A stretch of 64,000 nt of DNA, taken from Byssothecium circinans (Eukaryota > Ascomycota > Dothideomycetes > Pleosporales > Massarinaceae). The notes beneath the pieces were generated by a model. The model saw only the letters and a list, made by a program, of their open reading frames with translations, was not told the DNA's origin and ran no database searches. Location of the stretch: the NCBI GenBank assembly GCA_010015675.1, contig ML977045.1, forward strand, positions 17,684 through 81,683. Direction: 5' to 3'. This document shows positions 1-12,400 of the stretch, one piece after another (positions within the stretch are counted from its first letter, which is position 1; the number at the start of each line of letters is the position of its first letter). The position numbers were made by a program, and so were the translations under genes.

Positions 1-2400
1 AAAAGAAAATATTAAGGTTTAGCTTTGTTATTAAGATATCCTGTTTTGATTTTCCAATGCCAAGCTTTTGGGCGGTTCGATGGTGTGGGCGGTTCGATGG
101 TGTGGGCGGTTCGATGGTGTGGGCGGTTCGATGGTGTGGGCGGTTCGATGGTGTGGGCGGTTCGATGGTGTAGGCGGTTCGATGGTATGGGCGGTTCGAT
201 GGTGTGGGCGGTTCGATGGTGGAATACGTTATATTATAACTAAATAGTATTAACTATATTAGGAAATCTTTTCTTATATTAATTTTTTAGATTTTCTAGT
301 ATAAGCCTATAATGCTTCTAACGCTTACTAGGCTACTATAATGCTTATAATGTTATATAAGGTAGAATTATAGGCCTTATATTAATACTAGTAGTAATAG
401 ACCAACTATAAAAAATATATAGTATTATAATATATATATTTACGTATTCTATGCTAAGAGAAATACTTACTTAGCTGCTAGCTAGCTAGATTAATAACGT
501 TTTTCTATTTTTAGTATTTTAAACTCTTATAATCTAGGATTTTTACCTAGACTAGATTCCTATTATATTATAGTAGTATATTTTTATAGCTATTTAGCTA
601 ATATTTACTACTATTCTAGTTATTCTAAAATACATCTAAGGTTAATATATCTAAGTAAAAGTAATAAAAATAATAAAAGAGTATTAAATAAAAATTTTAA
701 AACACTAATAACTATTTAACTATAATAGCTAGAGCTTAGCTTCTTTTTTTTATTAATAGGCCTTAAAAAGTACTATATTTTATATACTAGGTTTATATCT
801 AAAGTATCTCTAAATAGCCCCTAAATAATCTCTAAAGGCTGCCCTACTGTTACTAAGGGGTATACTTGCCAAATCCTGATCCGTGTGAGGGGAGGCTGGT
901 GGGTGTAAGGTATATACGTTAGGTAGTAGGCTTTAGTAGTTCAAGAGTTAAACGTGCGAAGCAACTAATTCTATAATAAACTATAGAATAACTAAGTATC
1001 AATCTAGGTAAGAGATAAACTAAAGAGAGTTAACTATAAAGAACTAGAATCTAAAAGATAAAGGAAACCTATCTAGTCTTTATCCTATTCCTTTAAGTTG
1101 TCTTGATTAGTATGCTTAGCAGCAATCCTATAAATTACACTAAGCATTCTATACTTAGGTTACTTAGTGCTAAGACTACTAATCTTACTAAGCATCCTAT
1201 CGTCACATAACTGCTAACCTAACTCTGCCCCGTGCATTGTCATGTTGCTACCTCTTAGGCTCAATATCTCCTATGCTACATTATCTAGTCCTAAATACCC
1301 TGTATCCTTTCTGTTTATAACACCTACCTACTAGGCGTTGCAGCTACGTGCTAGCTACGTGGCAAAGGCTAACGCTAGATTAGCAACGTTAGCAATGTTA
1401 GGAATATTGTAGGCTTATAGCAGCGCCCTACTAGGCTAGCTAGTAATTATAGTAAACCTTGAAATTTTCCTAATATAGACTTATATAATTAGTATTTCCT
1501 AGATCTAGAACTTTTATATATAAAGTAAAGTATTATAGTAGGTATAGTATTAGCTATAACTTTATAAGAAAGTAAGTTTTATAGAGACTTTTATAGATAG
1601 ATCTAGGCCTTTTAATACTAATAAAAAGCTAAGGAAGCTTTATAAATAATATAATAAGTTAGGTATATATATAAGATTAACTAGTAATAATAATATAAGT
1701 TAGAAAGCTATATTTAAATATACTTCTTATAACTATAGAAGTTATCTAATTTTATACTTTAAATAAAGTACTAAAGCTTCTTAGTAGTACTAAGGTAAAA
1801 TAAATACTTAGTATATTTTTCTAACTATTATATCTTATATATAGGTCTACTTAGAGGACTATAGCTACTATAGTAGAATTATTTATAGGGACGTAGATAT
1901 ATATATAAATTTAAGTAATATAAGAAGTAATAGTTAAAGGCTAGGATTTATATTACTAAATTTCCTAACCCCTAGTTAATCTTTTAAGTAATTAGTAAAA
2001 ACTATAGGGCTATTCACTTACTTTATAGTATTCATGAAGTAGTAAGCTTAATAGAGTACGTATTACATGCTAGAGTATTAGGTATAAGAAAGTCTTTCTA
2101 TTATATTAGGTAATATTAGTAGAGCGGAAAGTGCGATAACTACTAGACTACTCACGGATAAGTGAAAGGGAACCACTAATGGTAGCGTATTATGTGAGGG
2201 CTTATTACAATTAGGAAATATGCATACAGCCCATTAGAACTAGGACATTAGCAAAAGCACCAATTTCCATTACGCATATAGTTAACGTGGTTGATCGCTA
2301 GTCATTATTCTATTCCATTGAATACAAATCCCGTTCGTATTATTCGCTAACGTTACGAGTCTCTTCCTTAACGAACCGCTATGCCAGCAATATGAAAATA
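1..2400. other. AT-rich, RIP-like gene-free region
   Basis: This stretch is very AT-rich, with endless TAG/CTA/TTA trinucleotides and stops in all frames. That is what remains after C-to-T mutation of repeats. Apart from the 17-bp minisatellite near its left edge I recognise no gene or transposon domain. The islands around 865-960 and 2110-2300 are less degraded but contain no readable protein. It is probably an unidentifiable transposon remnant. Confidence 0.6.
70..222. repeat. 17-bp minisatellite, 9 units
   Basis: Nine uninterrupted units of GGGCGGTTCGATGGTGT are visible. Only the seventh unit (two G-to-A changes) and the last base of the ninth differ. The period is not a multiple of three, so the open frame across it simply cycles through a 17-residue pattern and is not a gene. 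The block is GC-rich and almost unmutated although the flanks are strongly AT-rich. This suggests recent expansion or protection from mutation. Confidence 0.95.
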
Positions 2401-2450
2401 CCCCAATGACTTAACTACGGTACACTTATTCACGTTTCCCTTTATCCAGC

Positions 2451-2457
2451 TATATAA
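2451..2457 (+). promoter_or_regulatory. Putative TATA box of the phosphoesterase gene
   Basis: TATATAA lies about 130 bp upstream of the ATG at 2588, followed by a C/T-rich leader typical of fungal 5' UTRs. The position is plausible for a core promoter. In an AT-rich neighbourhood the match could be chance. Confidence 0.35.
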
Positions 2458-2587
2458 GCTCGCATGCCTCCCTCCTGCCTCACAACATCCCTCCCACTGT
2501 TCCTGCCACTAAAAATCTGTCCTACCCAACCCAACTCACCACGATCCTTTTTCCACAGCTCCAATCCAACAAAATCCTACCGAGATA

Positions 2588-3433
2588 ATGGCTACAACAA
2601 AGTTCCTCATCCTATCCGACACCCACGGCAAATGGCCCTACGAGCCCCCGACCTCCGCCCCCAAAGCCGACGTGTTCCTGCACTGCGGCGACCTCACCCA
2701 AGTCGGCGGCCTCGCGAGCTTCAAACGCGCACTCGCCGACATAAAAAGCATCTCGGCCGAGCTCAAGCTCCTCATCGCCGGGAACCACGATCTAGAGCTC
2801 GACGAGGAATGGGTGCGCCGCAACAGTACCGACGAGGAGGACCTTGACCTTGACGACAGCAGGGAGTGTGTCGCGTACATGAAGAGTTTGACGAGCTCTG
2901 GAATCTACTATCTAGAAGAGGGCACGCACGATTTCGAGTTATCGGATGGGCGGAAGTTTACCGTTTATGCGTCGCCGTATACGCCCGAGTTTAACGGGTA
3001 TGCGTTCGCTTATGGTGCTGGTGAGGATCGGTTTAATGAGGGAGGCGGGATTATGCCTTCTGGAGGTGTGGATGTTGTGATGACTCATGGACCGCCGCTG
3101 TTCAAGGAGGTTGCAGCTTATACGCTTGACCTGAACAATGATGGAGTGCACTGCGGGAGCGAGAACCTTGCGAAAGCGGTTCAACGGGTGAAGCCTCGAC
3201 TGCATTGCTTTGGCCACATCCATGAAGGCAGAGGTGCGGCGAGGGTGACGTGGGGTGACGATGGCGGTGTTCCGGTGATCAAAAACTTGGAGGGAGAGTT
3301 GTTAGAGATCGCGGGAGGGGAGGGAACTATGCTGCTTAATGCGGCGATGAATGGACTGGAGGATCGCGGCTTCGTGGTGGAGATGGAACTTGGCAAAGCT
3401 CATGATGATCCTGTAGAACCGGATACCGCGTAA
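2588..3433 (+). CDS. Calcineurin-like metallophosphoesterase
   Basis: An uninterrupted frame of 281 residues. The metallophosphoesterase signature is complete and in order: D11-x-H13 (LSDTHG), GD at 34-35 (HCGDL), GNHD at 66-69, a THGPP block near 166-170, and GHIH near residue 209. These residues coordinate the two metal ions in the calcineurin-like fold, and size and motif spacing match the small fungal and animal phosphoesterases related to MPPED1/MPPED2. The product should hydrolyse a phosphomono- or phosphodiester. The substrate cannot be read from sequence. There is no signal peptide or membrane segment, so it is probably cytosolic. The ATG at 2588 is chosen because the DTH motif follows within 11 codons. 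It is a single intact gene at the edge of an AT-rich block. Confidence 0.93.
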   Translation: MATTKFLILSDTHGKWPYEPPTSAPKADVFLHCGDLTQVGGLASFKRALADIKSISAELKLLIAGNHDLELDEEWVRRNSTDEEDLDLDDSRECVAYMKSLTSSGIYYLEEGTHDFELSDGRKFTVYASPYTPEFNGYAFAYGAGEDRFNEGGGIMPSGGVDVVMTHGPPLFKEVAAYTLDLNNDGVHCGSENLAKAVQRVKPRLHCFGHIHEGRGAARVTWGDDGGVPVIKNLEGELLEIAGGEGTMLLNAAMNGLEDRGFVVEMELGKAHDDPVEPDTA

Positions 3434-4453
3434 ACTTAAAGCTAATAAGGTACTCGACTTTGATAATTAAAACATTATTAAAGCTGGGACTATCCTATCC
3501 TATCCCAATCCAACCCAACCTCCATCGCCACCAATGTCCACTGCCAAAAGACTCTCAAAATAAAACAATTAATCGAAACATACACACACAAAACGCCCCT
3601 ACACAAGAAAAGAAAACAGCAGAGCAGAGCAGAGCAGAATAGAGCGAAGAAGACCACAACCATGACGAGACATAGATAAATTTTCCAAATCCCCCTAAAT
3701 CCACTTTCCCTTCACTTAATCTTCTTGCTACCTCGACATTGGAGAAGTTCTCGTTGTGCCCTAGCACTTTACTAGCAACGCGTGCAGGGTACGTATGTAC
3801 GAAATAAAAGTGGGATTAGTTATTTTATATACAAGGCTTGGGGTAAGGGAGCGAACCGCGGATTAGGATGAGGAGTGTTGAGTAGAAGTGCATGAAGAGA
3901 ATAGTGGTGGTGGTAGTGGTGAAAAGGGGTTCAGGGTTCATGATAAAGATGGTGGTGGTAGCGTGGTACAGAATAAAGTGCAGCACCGCAATTCAGCAAG
4001 CAACACCATGTCTCTGTCTACTCAAGACGCACACACTAACAGTACGGTACACATACACCCAATCAAGCAGCCTAAAAGTCGATTAACCCAACATCTCCTC
4101 CCTCCCTCCCTACCTACCTACCTGTCTCCTCTTCCGAAAACAGAAAAGACATAAAAGGAAACAAGATCAAGATCATGCACCTCTCTAAACCCGTCATCAC
4201 AAGAGAAAAAGAAAAAGAAAAAGAAAAGCCCCCCACAAAAATAATCCAAACCACACCATCCCACCCCAGAACAAAAACAGAAAAAAAGGGAGGTCGACCC
4301 TGCCCTGCCCTTCTCAGCTCTGCTCTTCGACCCCCGTAGAAGACCACTACCGTACCATCCCAACGCGATAAGATAAGAGGGATAAACTATTTCAGCCCTC
4401 CTCTTCATCTTCGACGACCACATATCCACCCACTAGATCCCAGCGTTATCGCA
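3434..4453. other. Intergenic region with low-complexity tracts
   Basis: I see no convincing gene. The stretch holds a GGT-rich tract at about 3905-3965, GAAAAA repeats at about 4205-4230 and C/T-rich stretches. These give only short spurious open frames. It separates the convergent phosphoesterase (+) and low-complexity (-) genes, so both 3' ends probably lie here. Confidence 0.5.
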
Positions 4454-5419
4454 TCACCGCACCTCCCCACCGCCTATCTCACCCCCAACCTCGTTCCCAT
4501 CCCCATTCCCATCCCTCTCCCCAACCCCATCCGCAGCCGCAGCCCCATCCCTAACCCCCACCCCGACCCCCGCCCCAGCGCCAGGCAACGGCGTACTCGC
4601 CCCCTCCGCACTCCTCGCCGCCTCGACCTCCTCCGCCGTCGGATCCCTGGGAACATCGACAATGACGCCGGGGTCTCTACTCCGATCCGCCAGGATAGCG
4701 GCGCGTTTCTAAATCACACGGGGATGTATCGTTAGCGATTTCTCTTTTTTTCTGTCTTCCATTCCGTCGCGTTCCCGTTCGCGGCCTTTGGAAAGAGGGG
4801 TTTAGGAGTTCAGCGGGTGGATGGGTGGGTGGGATGAGAAGGGAAGGGTCTTCAAGACTGTGGATTTGGGGTGGGGTGGGGTGGGGGGCATTTGTACAAG
4901 GACTTCTTGGAATTTGTGGCGGTAGTAGAGAAGGGGGTGCGGTTGGAAGATGGAAGATGGAAGACGTACTTCTCTGAAACTCTCCCCAACCCCAGACCCA
5001 GACCCGGAGCCTTTTTCCCCGTCGCCGAGGAACTCCCTCTCTATCGCGCCTTCTTCGTCGAGGCTGGGGGAAATGATTTGGCTCCGACTCCCCTCCATCA
5101 CCCCACCAACACGTCCTCCTCCTCCACCGATCCCAGCCATCCCTGCGCCGCTCTCACCGGCTCCCATACGGTTCACAAGATTATCCTGCTCCTGCTCCTT
5201 CGGACTCGTCGTCGGCACGCCGTCCAACTCCACGGGCGCGGTGTTCACGGCGGGAATCCTCGTGTCGATGAAGGGCGTGCGCGTGGTGGTCGAGGTGGAG
5301 GTTTTGTGCGCGAACGTACTGGTACTGGTGCTGGTGCTGGTGCTGGTGCTGGGACCTGTGGAGGGGGGAGGGTCGGAGGTGGAGGTCGTGGGCGGGGAGA
5401 TGGGGGCTTCTGCTGCCAT
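4454..5419 (-). CDS. Hypothetical low-complexity protein, two exons
   Basis: Two exons on the minus strand, 5419-4898 (174 codons) and 4708-4454 (84 codons plus stop), are joined by a 189-bp intron with GT at 4897 and TTTAG at 4709. Phase 0 is kept and the predicted protein is 258 aa. The N-terminal part is Ser/Thr/Pro-rich with an alternating ST run. The splice restores an ordered segment running HPLLYYRHKFQEVL then KRAAILADRSRDPG across the junction, followed by VPRDPTAEEVEAAR and an Ala/Gly/Asp-rich tail. The ordered segment around the junction is the likely conserved core and the rest looks disordered. I do not recognise the family. The donor (GTACAA) is weak, so the exact border is uncertain. 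Open frames on the plus strand here are shadows caused by high GC. Confidence 0.6.
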
Positions 5420-6498
5420 TTTGGGGGGTGACGGGTATGACGACGCGTGGAGAGAGAGGGAGGGAGGGAGGGAGGGGAGGTTGTGTTGGTGGAAGTGTTT
5501 CGTGGAGGTTGGAGGTTATGGTGGAGTGGAGGGAGGATAGGGTGGTGTTGTGTTGTGATGTGGAAGTAAGTGGGATGAGTTTCGTTTCGTGCCCAGTTCT
5601 CGTATAATTCTTCCCAGATCCAAACCTAATCTCCCAAAGTGCTCTTTACCTTTCCTCTTCTCTGTTACCGTTCCCGTGTGCTCGCCTTCTCCCGATTCCG
5701 ATTCGTCGAGAGTGAGAGTGAGGGAGAGCGAGGGAGTAAAAGAGAGGAAATTCTAGCTCTGTCTGTTGCAGCCTCAGCCTCAGCCTCACACCCCTCACAC
5801 CCCTCAATCCCAGCCCCAAGCGCAATTTCAGCCTCGTACCCCTCCAAGTCACGTGCGTACAAGCTCGACCGTTCCTCCAACCAACACAAGCACTACACTA
5901 CAAGCACTGCACTACCTGCGCAGCCGCGGCGTAATAAACGCCCGAACCCAGTGTAAGGAAGCAGACGCACACACGCACGCCCGATAGATGGCCCTTGTGT
6001 GAGTTCGGAAGGGAGAAGTGTGTAGATAAGCAAAGCAAAGCATGTGGGGTACAGCCCCCCCAGTTATACAAGTAACGCGCCCGCGTAACGAATTAGTAGT
6101 GTAGAGGAAAGATACCGCGCACTTCTCGCTTTGGTTGAAGGAAGGCCATGGTGGATCTGAATCAGCAACGAAGACTGAGGACGTGGGAGGGGACCAGTTT
6201 TGGAACTTTTTTATGGCAGTGCGGGATGACATCAGTCCCCGCCGGGGTTGCCCCAGTTTATTATTGCCTACGCCCAGTAGTCAGCCGGACCTCCTGGAGA
6301 TGGGTCTCCCATTTGTCTTAGCGCGTGCAAAGCAAGGGATCCCTAGATGCGATTGCTGCTGGAAAAAGGCGACAAACCCCTCAAAAATTTGCGGCGAATG
6401 TCACAGGACATAAAGGTACTGCGTTGCTCCGGATTTCATTCACAAGTCATTGACGGAAACATTCAATTCAGACTATCGCACTGTATCCTACTCAATTC
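5420..6498. other. Intergenic region upstream of the low-complexity gene
   Basis: This contains the presumed promoter and 5' UTR of the minus-strand gene starting at 5419, plus C/T-rich and AG-rich tracts. Short open frames at 5639-5956 and 6135-6413 lack any domain, codon bias or splice-supported extension. I see no supported gene. Confidence 0.45.
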
Positions 6499-9146
6499 TC
6501 AATTAGAGTCAGTATCGTCACTATCACCTGTGTCACTTCCTCCATCTTCGACGTTGTCCTTGTACGTGAGCGCAACCACCAAGTCACCATTCCCTGACAC
6601 AATTGGGTCCTTCTGGAAGAACACGTTGCCGCCCGGTAGCACGAAGCCAGTGTTTCCCGAAAGAGACATTTCGATCTCTTTGCCCATGTCACCGAGCTTA
6701 ATGCTATTGATAATACCCTGGAGGTCTTTCTCCATCTCCGCCACCGGCATCGACGACCCGGAGTCCTCGTACGTCTTGACTTCAGACTTCAACTTTGAGA
6801 TGTCAATCTCCAACTTGCCGGTATTAACACTTCCGAGATAGAGTTGGAAGCTCCAATTTACCTCGACTCGGACACTATTGGGCAAAGTTAAAACTCTCGG
6901 TTCAACTCCGTTGCTGAAGCCTTGTAGGTCAGGGTCACAGTCAACTTACTGTATCCAGTTCGCAATACCCCAAGTGTAAACCCACACCTGTGTGCTGATG
7001 CTAGATGTTCCTTCAAGGTAGATTGTGCGGTCCCCCCCCTGGTAATACGCGCAGTTGCTGGTGTAGCCTGTTACCCAGTCAGCCAAATGTACACTCCTTC
7101 AGCTATATGAGCTGTGGCACCTACACTTGATCTCCGCCTTCATGCCAAAAGCGCTGCCACCCCCCGTCGCCGACTTCTCCGAGGAGTCTACCCAATACCA
7201 GACGTTGTCAAGCCAAAGGTACGGCTTCCATTTGTAGAAAGAATCGCCCTTCGACCAATCGCGGCCGATTCGGTACACGAAGTACGCAATCTTGTCACCC
7301 CAGAAGGAGTAATCGCATGACGCCGAGACGGCAACAATGTGGGTCCATTGATTGACCTGCTGAAGGATTTTCTGCTGCGGCTCCAAGAGATACCGGTCCC
7401 AGAAGAGGTGTTTGCACAGGAACATGGAACCCTGGCTGTCTTCACGGACAAGCTCTTCGTTTGAGGAATAGGTGTAGCTGGGCATGACCCTGTCATAAGC
7501 CATCTCCAGATACAATAGGAGATTCCGACCACCAGGAATCGGTTTGTCCTGGGACACTTGGGACGACTTCCAAGTCTGTAGCTTCATGCTGGTAGCAACG
7601 AATGTAGGAGCAACTGCATTTGCTCGTTGGGGGTTCGCTGAGGTCCAAGCGTAAGCAAAGGTTTGGTTGACTTTGGTCGTTTGCTGCTGACACCATCCGT
7701 TCAGAAGGTTCAGGAATGTTGTCAGCCTCTCCGAGTCAACATCCGGAATGATTGATTTGGATGAACTAGACTCCGTCAGTAGCCGCACAGTTGTATTCCC
7801 ATTGGACGGAAGTAGGTACGAACCTGTACTCCTTTGGCTTTGCGGCTATGCACTATAAATGCTGTTAGTATGTCTTCTCGCGGCACCAAAACAAGAGCTT
7901 GGGGATTGAAAACCTACTCGTGAAATCAAGAAGCAGTCTGAGAAGCGAATAGTTTGATGCGTTCGACACATGGCCAGACACGGTGGAGTAATCGCTGTCA
8001 TCCGTTGTCATCGTCGAACTGGCGATGTCAATGCTGAATACAACCTGCCAGCCTTTCATGTCGTATGACTTGACATCTTCACCAGTTTGCGTGTCACTAC
8101 CCGAAGGTGTGGGTGACAGCTTAGCGGTCCCCTTCTTGAAGATCAAATAGAGAAATGCCCCGGTCGACTTGGTGGTGTCGAGTTCCACACTCAACTGCGC
8201 AATTCTTCCGTCGATGGAAGACTGGTCTTGAGTGTACGCGACGTTTTTGACGCCGCTTCCGTTCTTGGCCATGGCCAAGAAGGAGCTGTTGATGGCATTC
8301 TACGTAACACCAGTGATCTACGGGATCGCAGACAAAGTCAGCAGAGGCAGAAGCGGTTATTTCGCCTCTGGAAAGCCAGTTTAGGGACTCACTATCATGT
8401 ACTGGCCCAAAGCAACGGCATGCTCTGAAAGCTGGACCACCGAAGCAACGTGACTCGGAAGTTCCGGTGCTCCACTGCTTCCTAGCTTGACGCTGGAGTC
8501 TGGATCATAGCGGTCTTCGACATCATTCTGTCGCCCATGCGGCTGTCTGAGGTAGTCCTCGTACGCCGCCCCCAGCTGTTCATACGCATGCCGAGATGCT
8601 GGGACCGTATCAATCGAAAATGTAACTTCCCGTTGGAAATTCCCTGTCCCTCCGATATTCGTCAGCTCCGTCTCATTGATCGAAGTGGCCTCGAATTTGA
8701 GAGACTTTGCATGTTGCTCGGAGGCCGAAGCGATCATATTTGGTGTGTAACTATCGGCTTGCATGTTACTCAGAAACAGTAATCCTGAAGTGAGTGCTCG
8801 AAAAAGTTGGCCGGGCTCCCGGGGAAGGACTTCTCCTTGAACACGTACTAAGAATGCCCCATCGAATAAAAATGAATATAACTCCTTGGTGGTATCAATC
8901 TTTCATTAGAAAAATGGGTTGCGTCTTTCACCTGTTGATTAGACGTTCCCGACTTCGGTTCCCCATCTTTGACCCGGTGGCCGTGGATATACGGGAATCC
9001 AGCGCCGGGGTAAATGACTCAGCGGTGGTAAAACCAGTGAGATATATGCCGTTAATTATAAGGGGATCAAAGGCTTTCAGCCTTCTGTTCCCGAGACCGG
9101 TGAAAATGTACCCCACTTTCAGCTCTGCTGCAAATCCTGAAAGCAC
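6499..9146 (-). pseudogene. Large unknown gene, divergent partner, apparently decaying
   Basis: A multi-exon minus-strand gene reads from ATG at 9146 (LSGFAAELKVGYIFTGLGN) through blocks at about 8898-8393, 8299-7918, 7845-6950 and 6892-6499, ending in an acidic DDTDS tail. Several junctions are clean: GTGAGT at 8392 with acceptor at 8300, GTAGGT at 7917 with a TACTAACAG branch site, and GTAAGT near 6950 with CCCAATAG. Others do not keep frame. The joins near 8.93 kb and 7.85 kb are off by one, and an in-frame TGA sits at 7099-7101 inside otherwise continuous coding sequence (KAEIKC before it, DWVTGYTS after it). The product would be roughly 750 residues, soluble-looking, with no signal peptide and no motif I can name. 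It is transcribed away from the 9464 gene across about 320 bp. It is either a pseudogene or a gene with unusual introns. Confidence 0.6.
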
Positions 9147-9463
9147 CTGTCAATGCTTGAACGTTTTTTGACCTGGCAAAACCTTATTGGTCCCATTTCT
9201 ACCTCTCGAGCAGTACTCCAGTGATTGCATTGCAGGATACACGTACGCTGATATTCTGTATCCTCGCTTAGAGGATATTCTCGGTCAGACTGTCGCCATT
9301 TTCATTCGGTGGCATTTGCCGTCTCGGCCAAGCACTTCATCTAAAGCTAGAGCTATCTGGCCGTACCCATTTCGCTTGATATTCAGAAAGCCAGCAGGGT
9401 CTTCGAAAATTTAATCATTCCCACGAACAAACCCGGAAACAACAATAGATACGGACAGGGAAG
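9147..9463. promoter_or_regulatory. Shared divergent promoter region
   Basis: About 320 bp separates the start codons of two large divergently transcribed genes. It contains no open frame. Both genes must be driven from here, so co-regulation is likely. I can point to no specific regulator site. Confidence 0.5.
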
Positions 9464-12400
9464 ATGGCTACTGTCACGTTTGACTCTGAGCTAATGCAGC
9501 ACTACGTCGCGGCAGTATCGGTGCCGGATTCCAGCCGCTTCATGACGGTAACCGACAGCAGCAAAGCACCGATGACCTTCTCTGTCGGAAATGACAAGAC
9601 TCTTTACCTGATCAAGACTGGTTCTTCGGGTGCCAACGAACTGATCAACTTTGGCCAAAAGCTCGGGTATGACGAGACCATTGACTTTCTTGACTTCGGA
9701 CTGTCCCAGAGCTCTGATGGCAGTTTGTACATGGCGCTTGTCATTCAAGATCAAGGCACCAAGATGCTCCAGGTGACAAAAGCATTCCTGGCATCCGATC
9801 TTGACGACGACGATGCGGATCTATCGAAGCTAATCGTGCCGCATATGTATGACTCCAAGGAGGGCCTAGTTGAGAGGGTCATGGTGGTGAGTGTGAAGGA
9901 GTATCATTGAACTGCTTGACGACAAGGCTAACCACGTTGTGAATTTTTACCGTTAGGGATCCTGCGGGCCGGACGAAGACTACCCTCTCGTTCTCGTTAC
10001 ATTCAAGGTTCCAAACGAGATAAAGTCCGAAGAAGACATCGCCAGGGTGGACATGAATTCGGACCAGACAAACTGGGTGCTGTCCAGCGATGTCGAGGTG
10101 CCGGAAAATGCAGATGCCATCTATGACATTTGTCCAGCCACGATTGATCTTGATCCTGGCTACATGGCCTTGTACAAAAATCAGGGTAGGGAAATCGACC
10201 ATAACTGAGCCACAGAGCTGTCACTGCTGATGAATGATGTCTGTGACAGATAAGACCTGCCTCATTTTCATCGGCACGGAGAAGCACTTCGAGGAAGTGA
10301 CACATGTCCCGGTTCCCTGCACTCAAGGTACGTGCGATACTACAATCAGGCTCTTGAGTCTGTCACTCACTGTCTGTTCCTCTCTTAGGAGCAGGAGTCC
10401 TTGCGACATGCCTGAACAGCACTAGCTACAATGACGTCCTCGTCGGCGGCGACGAACTCCAATACTATACCTCGAGGAAGGTGGGCAATGGTAAGAGAGG
10501 GAAGCGACTCACTAAAGACGGCGTCTTTAGCAGTTCCACTCAGCTGTTCTGCTCCCAGTCGGATGCCCAGAATGTCACTGTCTGGGCAACCTCCTCCAAT
10601 CATGGGATCGGGTACGCCTCTACTGCATCCGCATTCAAGCAGGGAGTCGGCACTCCGATACAGCTGATTCCCAACGGACGGGCTGGTCGGTTCTCTCCCT
10701 TCATGGACCCTGTGACGCAGACGCAACAGTTCATGATTGCGTCCGATAGCGGCCAGTTGTCGCTGCTCTTCCAAGATACTCCACGGACGGGGCTGTGGAA
10801 GCAAATGCCATACTACACCCCCATTCTAGACAAGAACGTGGAGTTCACTTCCTACTTTGTCCATTGCACGGTGCAGGATGAGAACAAGAACCCTCTTGGG
10901 AACACCACAGTCCTCCTCCAGTGTTCCAGTTACACCAGTATCCACATCAACGGAAAGACAATCGATCTGGGCCCAGCCGGGGTACACGTCGTGACCGACA
11001 AACGGGGCAGTTTGGATCTTGTCATCCCATCCGAAGACGTTTCCAGTTTCACATACCTTGTGAGGGACGTCGATGGCGGGACAATCTTCAATGGCGTTGC
11101 GCAGCCTATGATCCCGGACGAAAATATTCACCGTCGCCTATCGAGTATAAAGTCTGGCCAGGACTTGAAAGACGCCACGCTTCAGTCAGGTGCACCATTG
11201 CTGGACAGCGATAACCAGCTCTCAGTTTCGGATCTGAACGACGTCGCTGCGGCCGTCCAGAAGTTGGAGGAAGTCAGGATTGAGAAGCTCGAGGAAGAGA
11301 GGAAACAGCTAGCAGATGCTGCTGCTAGTGCAAGTGCAAGTGCTTCCGCCCCTTTTACCTCTTTTCCGACAAAACCAGGGCCAACAAGTCCAAAGGCACA
11401 CCATGAGACTCCAGATGATGATGATGATGATGACTACGACGACAAAGAAACCCTCGCTTCTGAGATCGATACCAAATTCGGGCGCCCGTCAAAGCTACCT
11501 ATCAGGCTGCATCGGACCGAGTTGATTTGTGGCCATAATTTAGATATCCTCGTTCAAGCGGCCAGCACCGGCGATGGCGTCATAGCCATGCTGTGGGTAA
11601 GTGTCTATCTGTGTCATTTTGCCGTTCTCGACCGCTAAGTTGAAAAGTCCATGTGGGAAGGGATAGTCAATGGCGTGGAGAGCTTCATCACTTAGGCAAT
11701 CCAAACCGCCGGTGATGTCTACTACTTCGTCATCAGTGTTGGCGGCGCCGTCTACCGTTGGGTCGTCGACACTGTTGCCTCTGTGGGCAAGATCCTGAGC
11801 TCAATCTTCGACAAGGTGCTGAAGGTTGCTGAGAAGGTTGTTGACTGGCTGGGGTTTATCTTCAGCTGGGCCGACATCCAAGCGACTCATCGATCCATGG
11901 TGCATTTTATCAACAGTAGCACAGACGCGGCAATTTGCCAGCGTCGACAAGACCGAAGATGACGTGAAGGATTTCTTCGAGAAGATCAAGAATGCGATCA
12001 ACAGCATGGAAAAATTACCAGATGGGATCTCGGGAAAGAGCATCGATTCTTCCGTTGACTCTGATGAGAAGAGGGAGGCTCAAAAGCAAGCGGTCATCAA
12101 GAGCGCGCCGGCCAATTTCTCGTTCTATCAGGTATGTGTATCGGCGTTTTACCCCATCGTTTGAGCTTTCCAAAGACCTCGGATGGTGACTGGTTTGGGT
12201 AGTTCACTTTCGGTGGCGCGGGCGAAACCTCTCTCCTCGATGGAGACTTCGACGACGATTCCGACGACGATTCCGACGTCGATCAAAACGCTCTGACAGA
12301 CGTTATTCTTCCCGCCGCCAATTCGATCAAAGACACCATCAAGAAGCTCGTCGACGACATTGTCGAACTCTTCGATGACAAAGGTACTGGCCTCACCGTC

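Noticed and set aside
70..222. Possible CRISPR-like array
   Set aside because: The units are directly adjacent, with no unique spacers, and the DNA is eukaryotic.
25..243. 72-codon repetitive open frame over the minisatellite
   Set aside because: It is a by-product of a 17-bp tandem repeat cycling through the three frames, with no start context or domain.
4871..5540. Plus-strand open frames of 186-196 codons
   Set aside because: They lie antisense to the spliced minus-strand gene, are low-complexity GC shadows and have no domain.
5639..6413. Small plus-strand frames upstream of the divergent pair
   Set aside because: No domain and no splice continuity, with low-complexity composition. Treated as leader or intergenic DNA.
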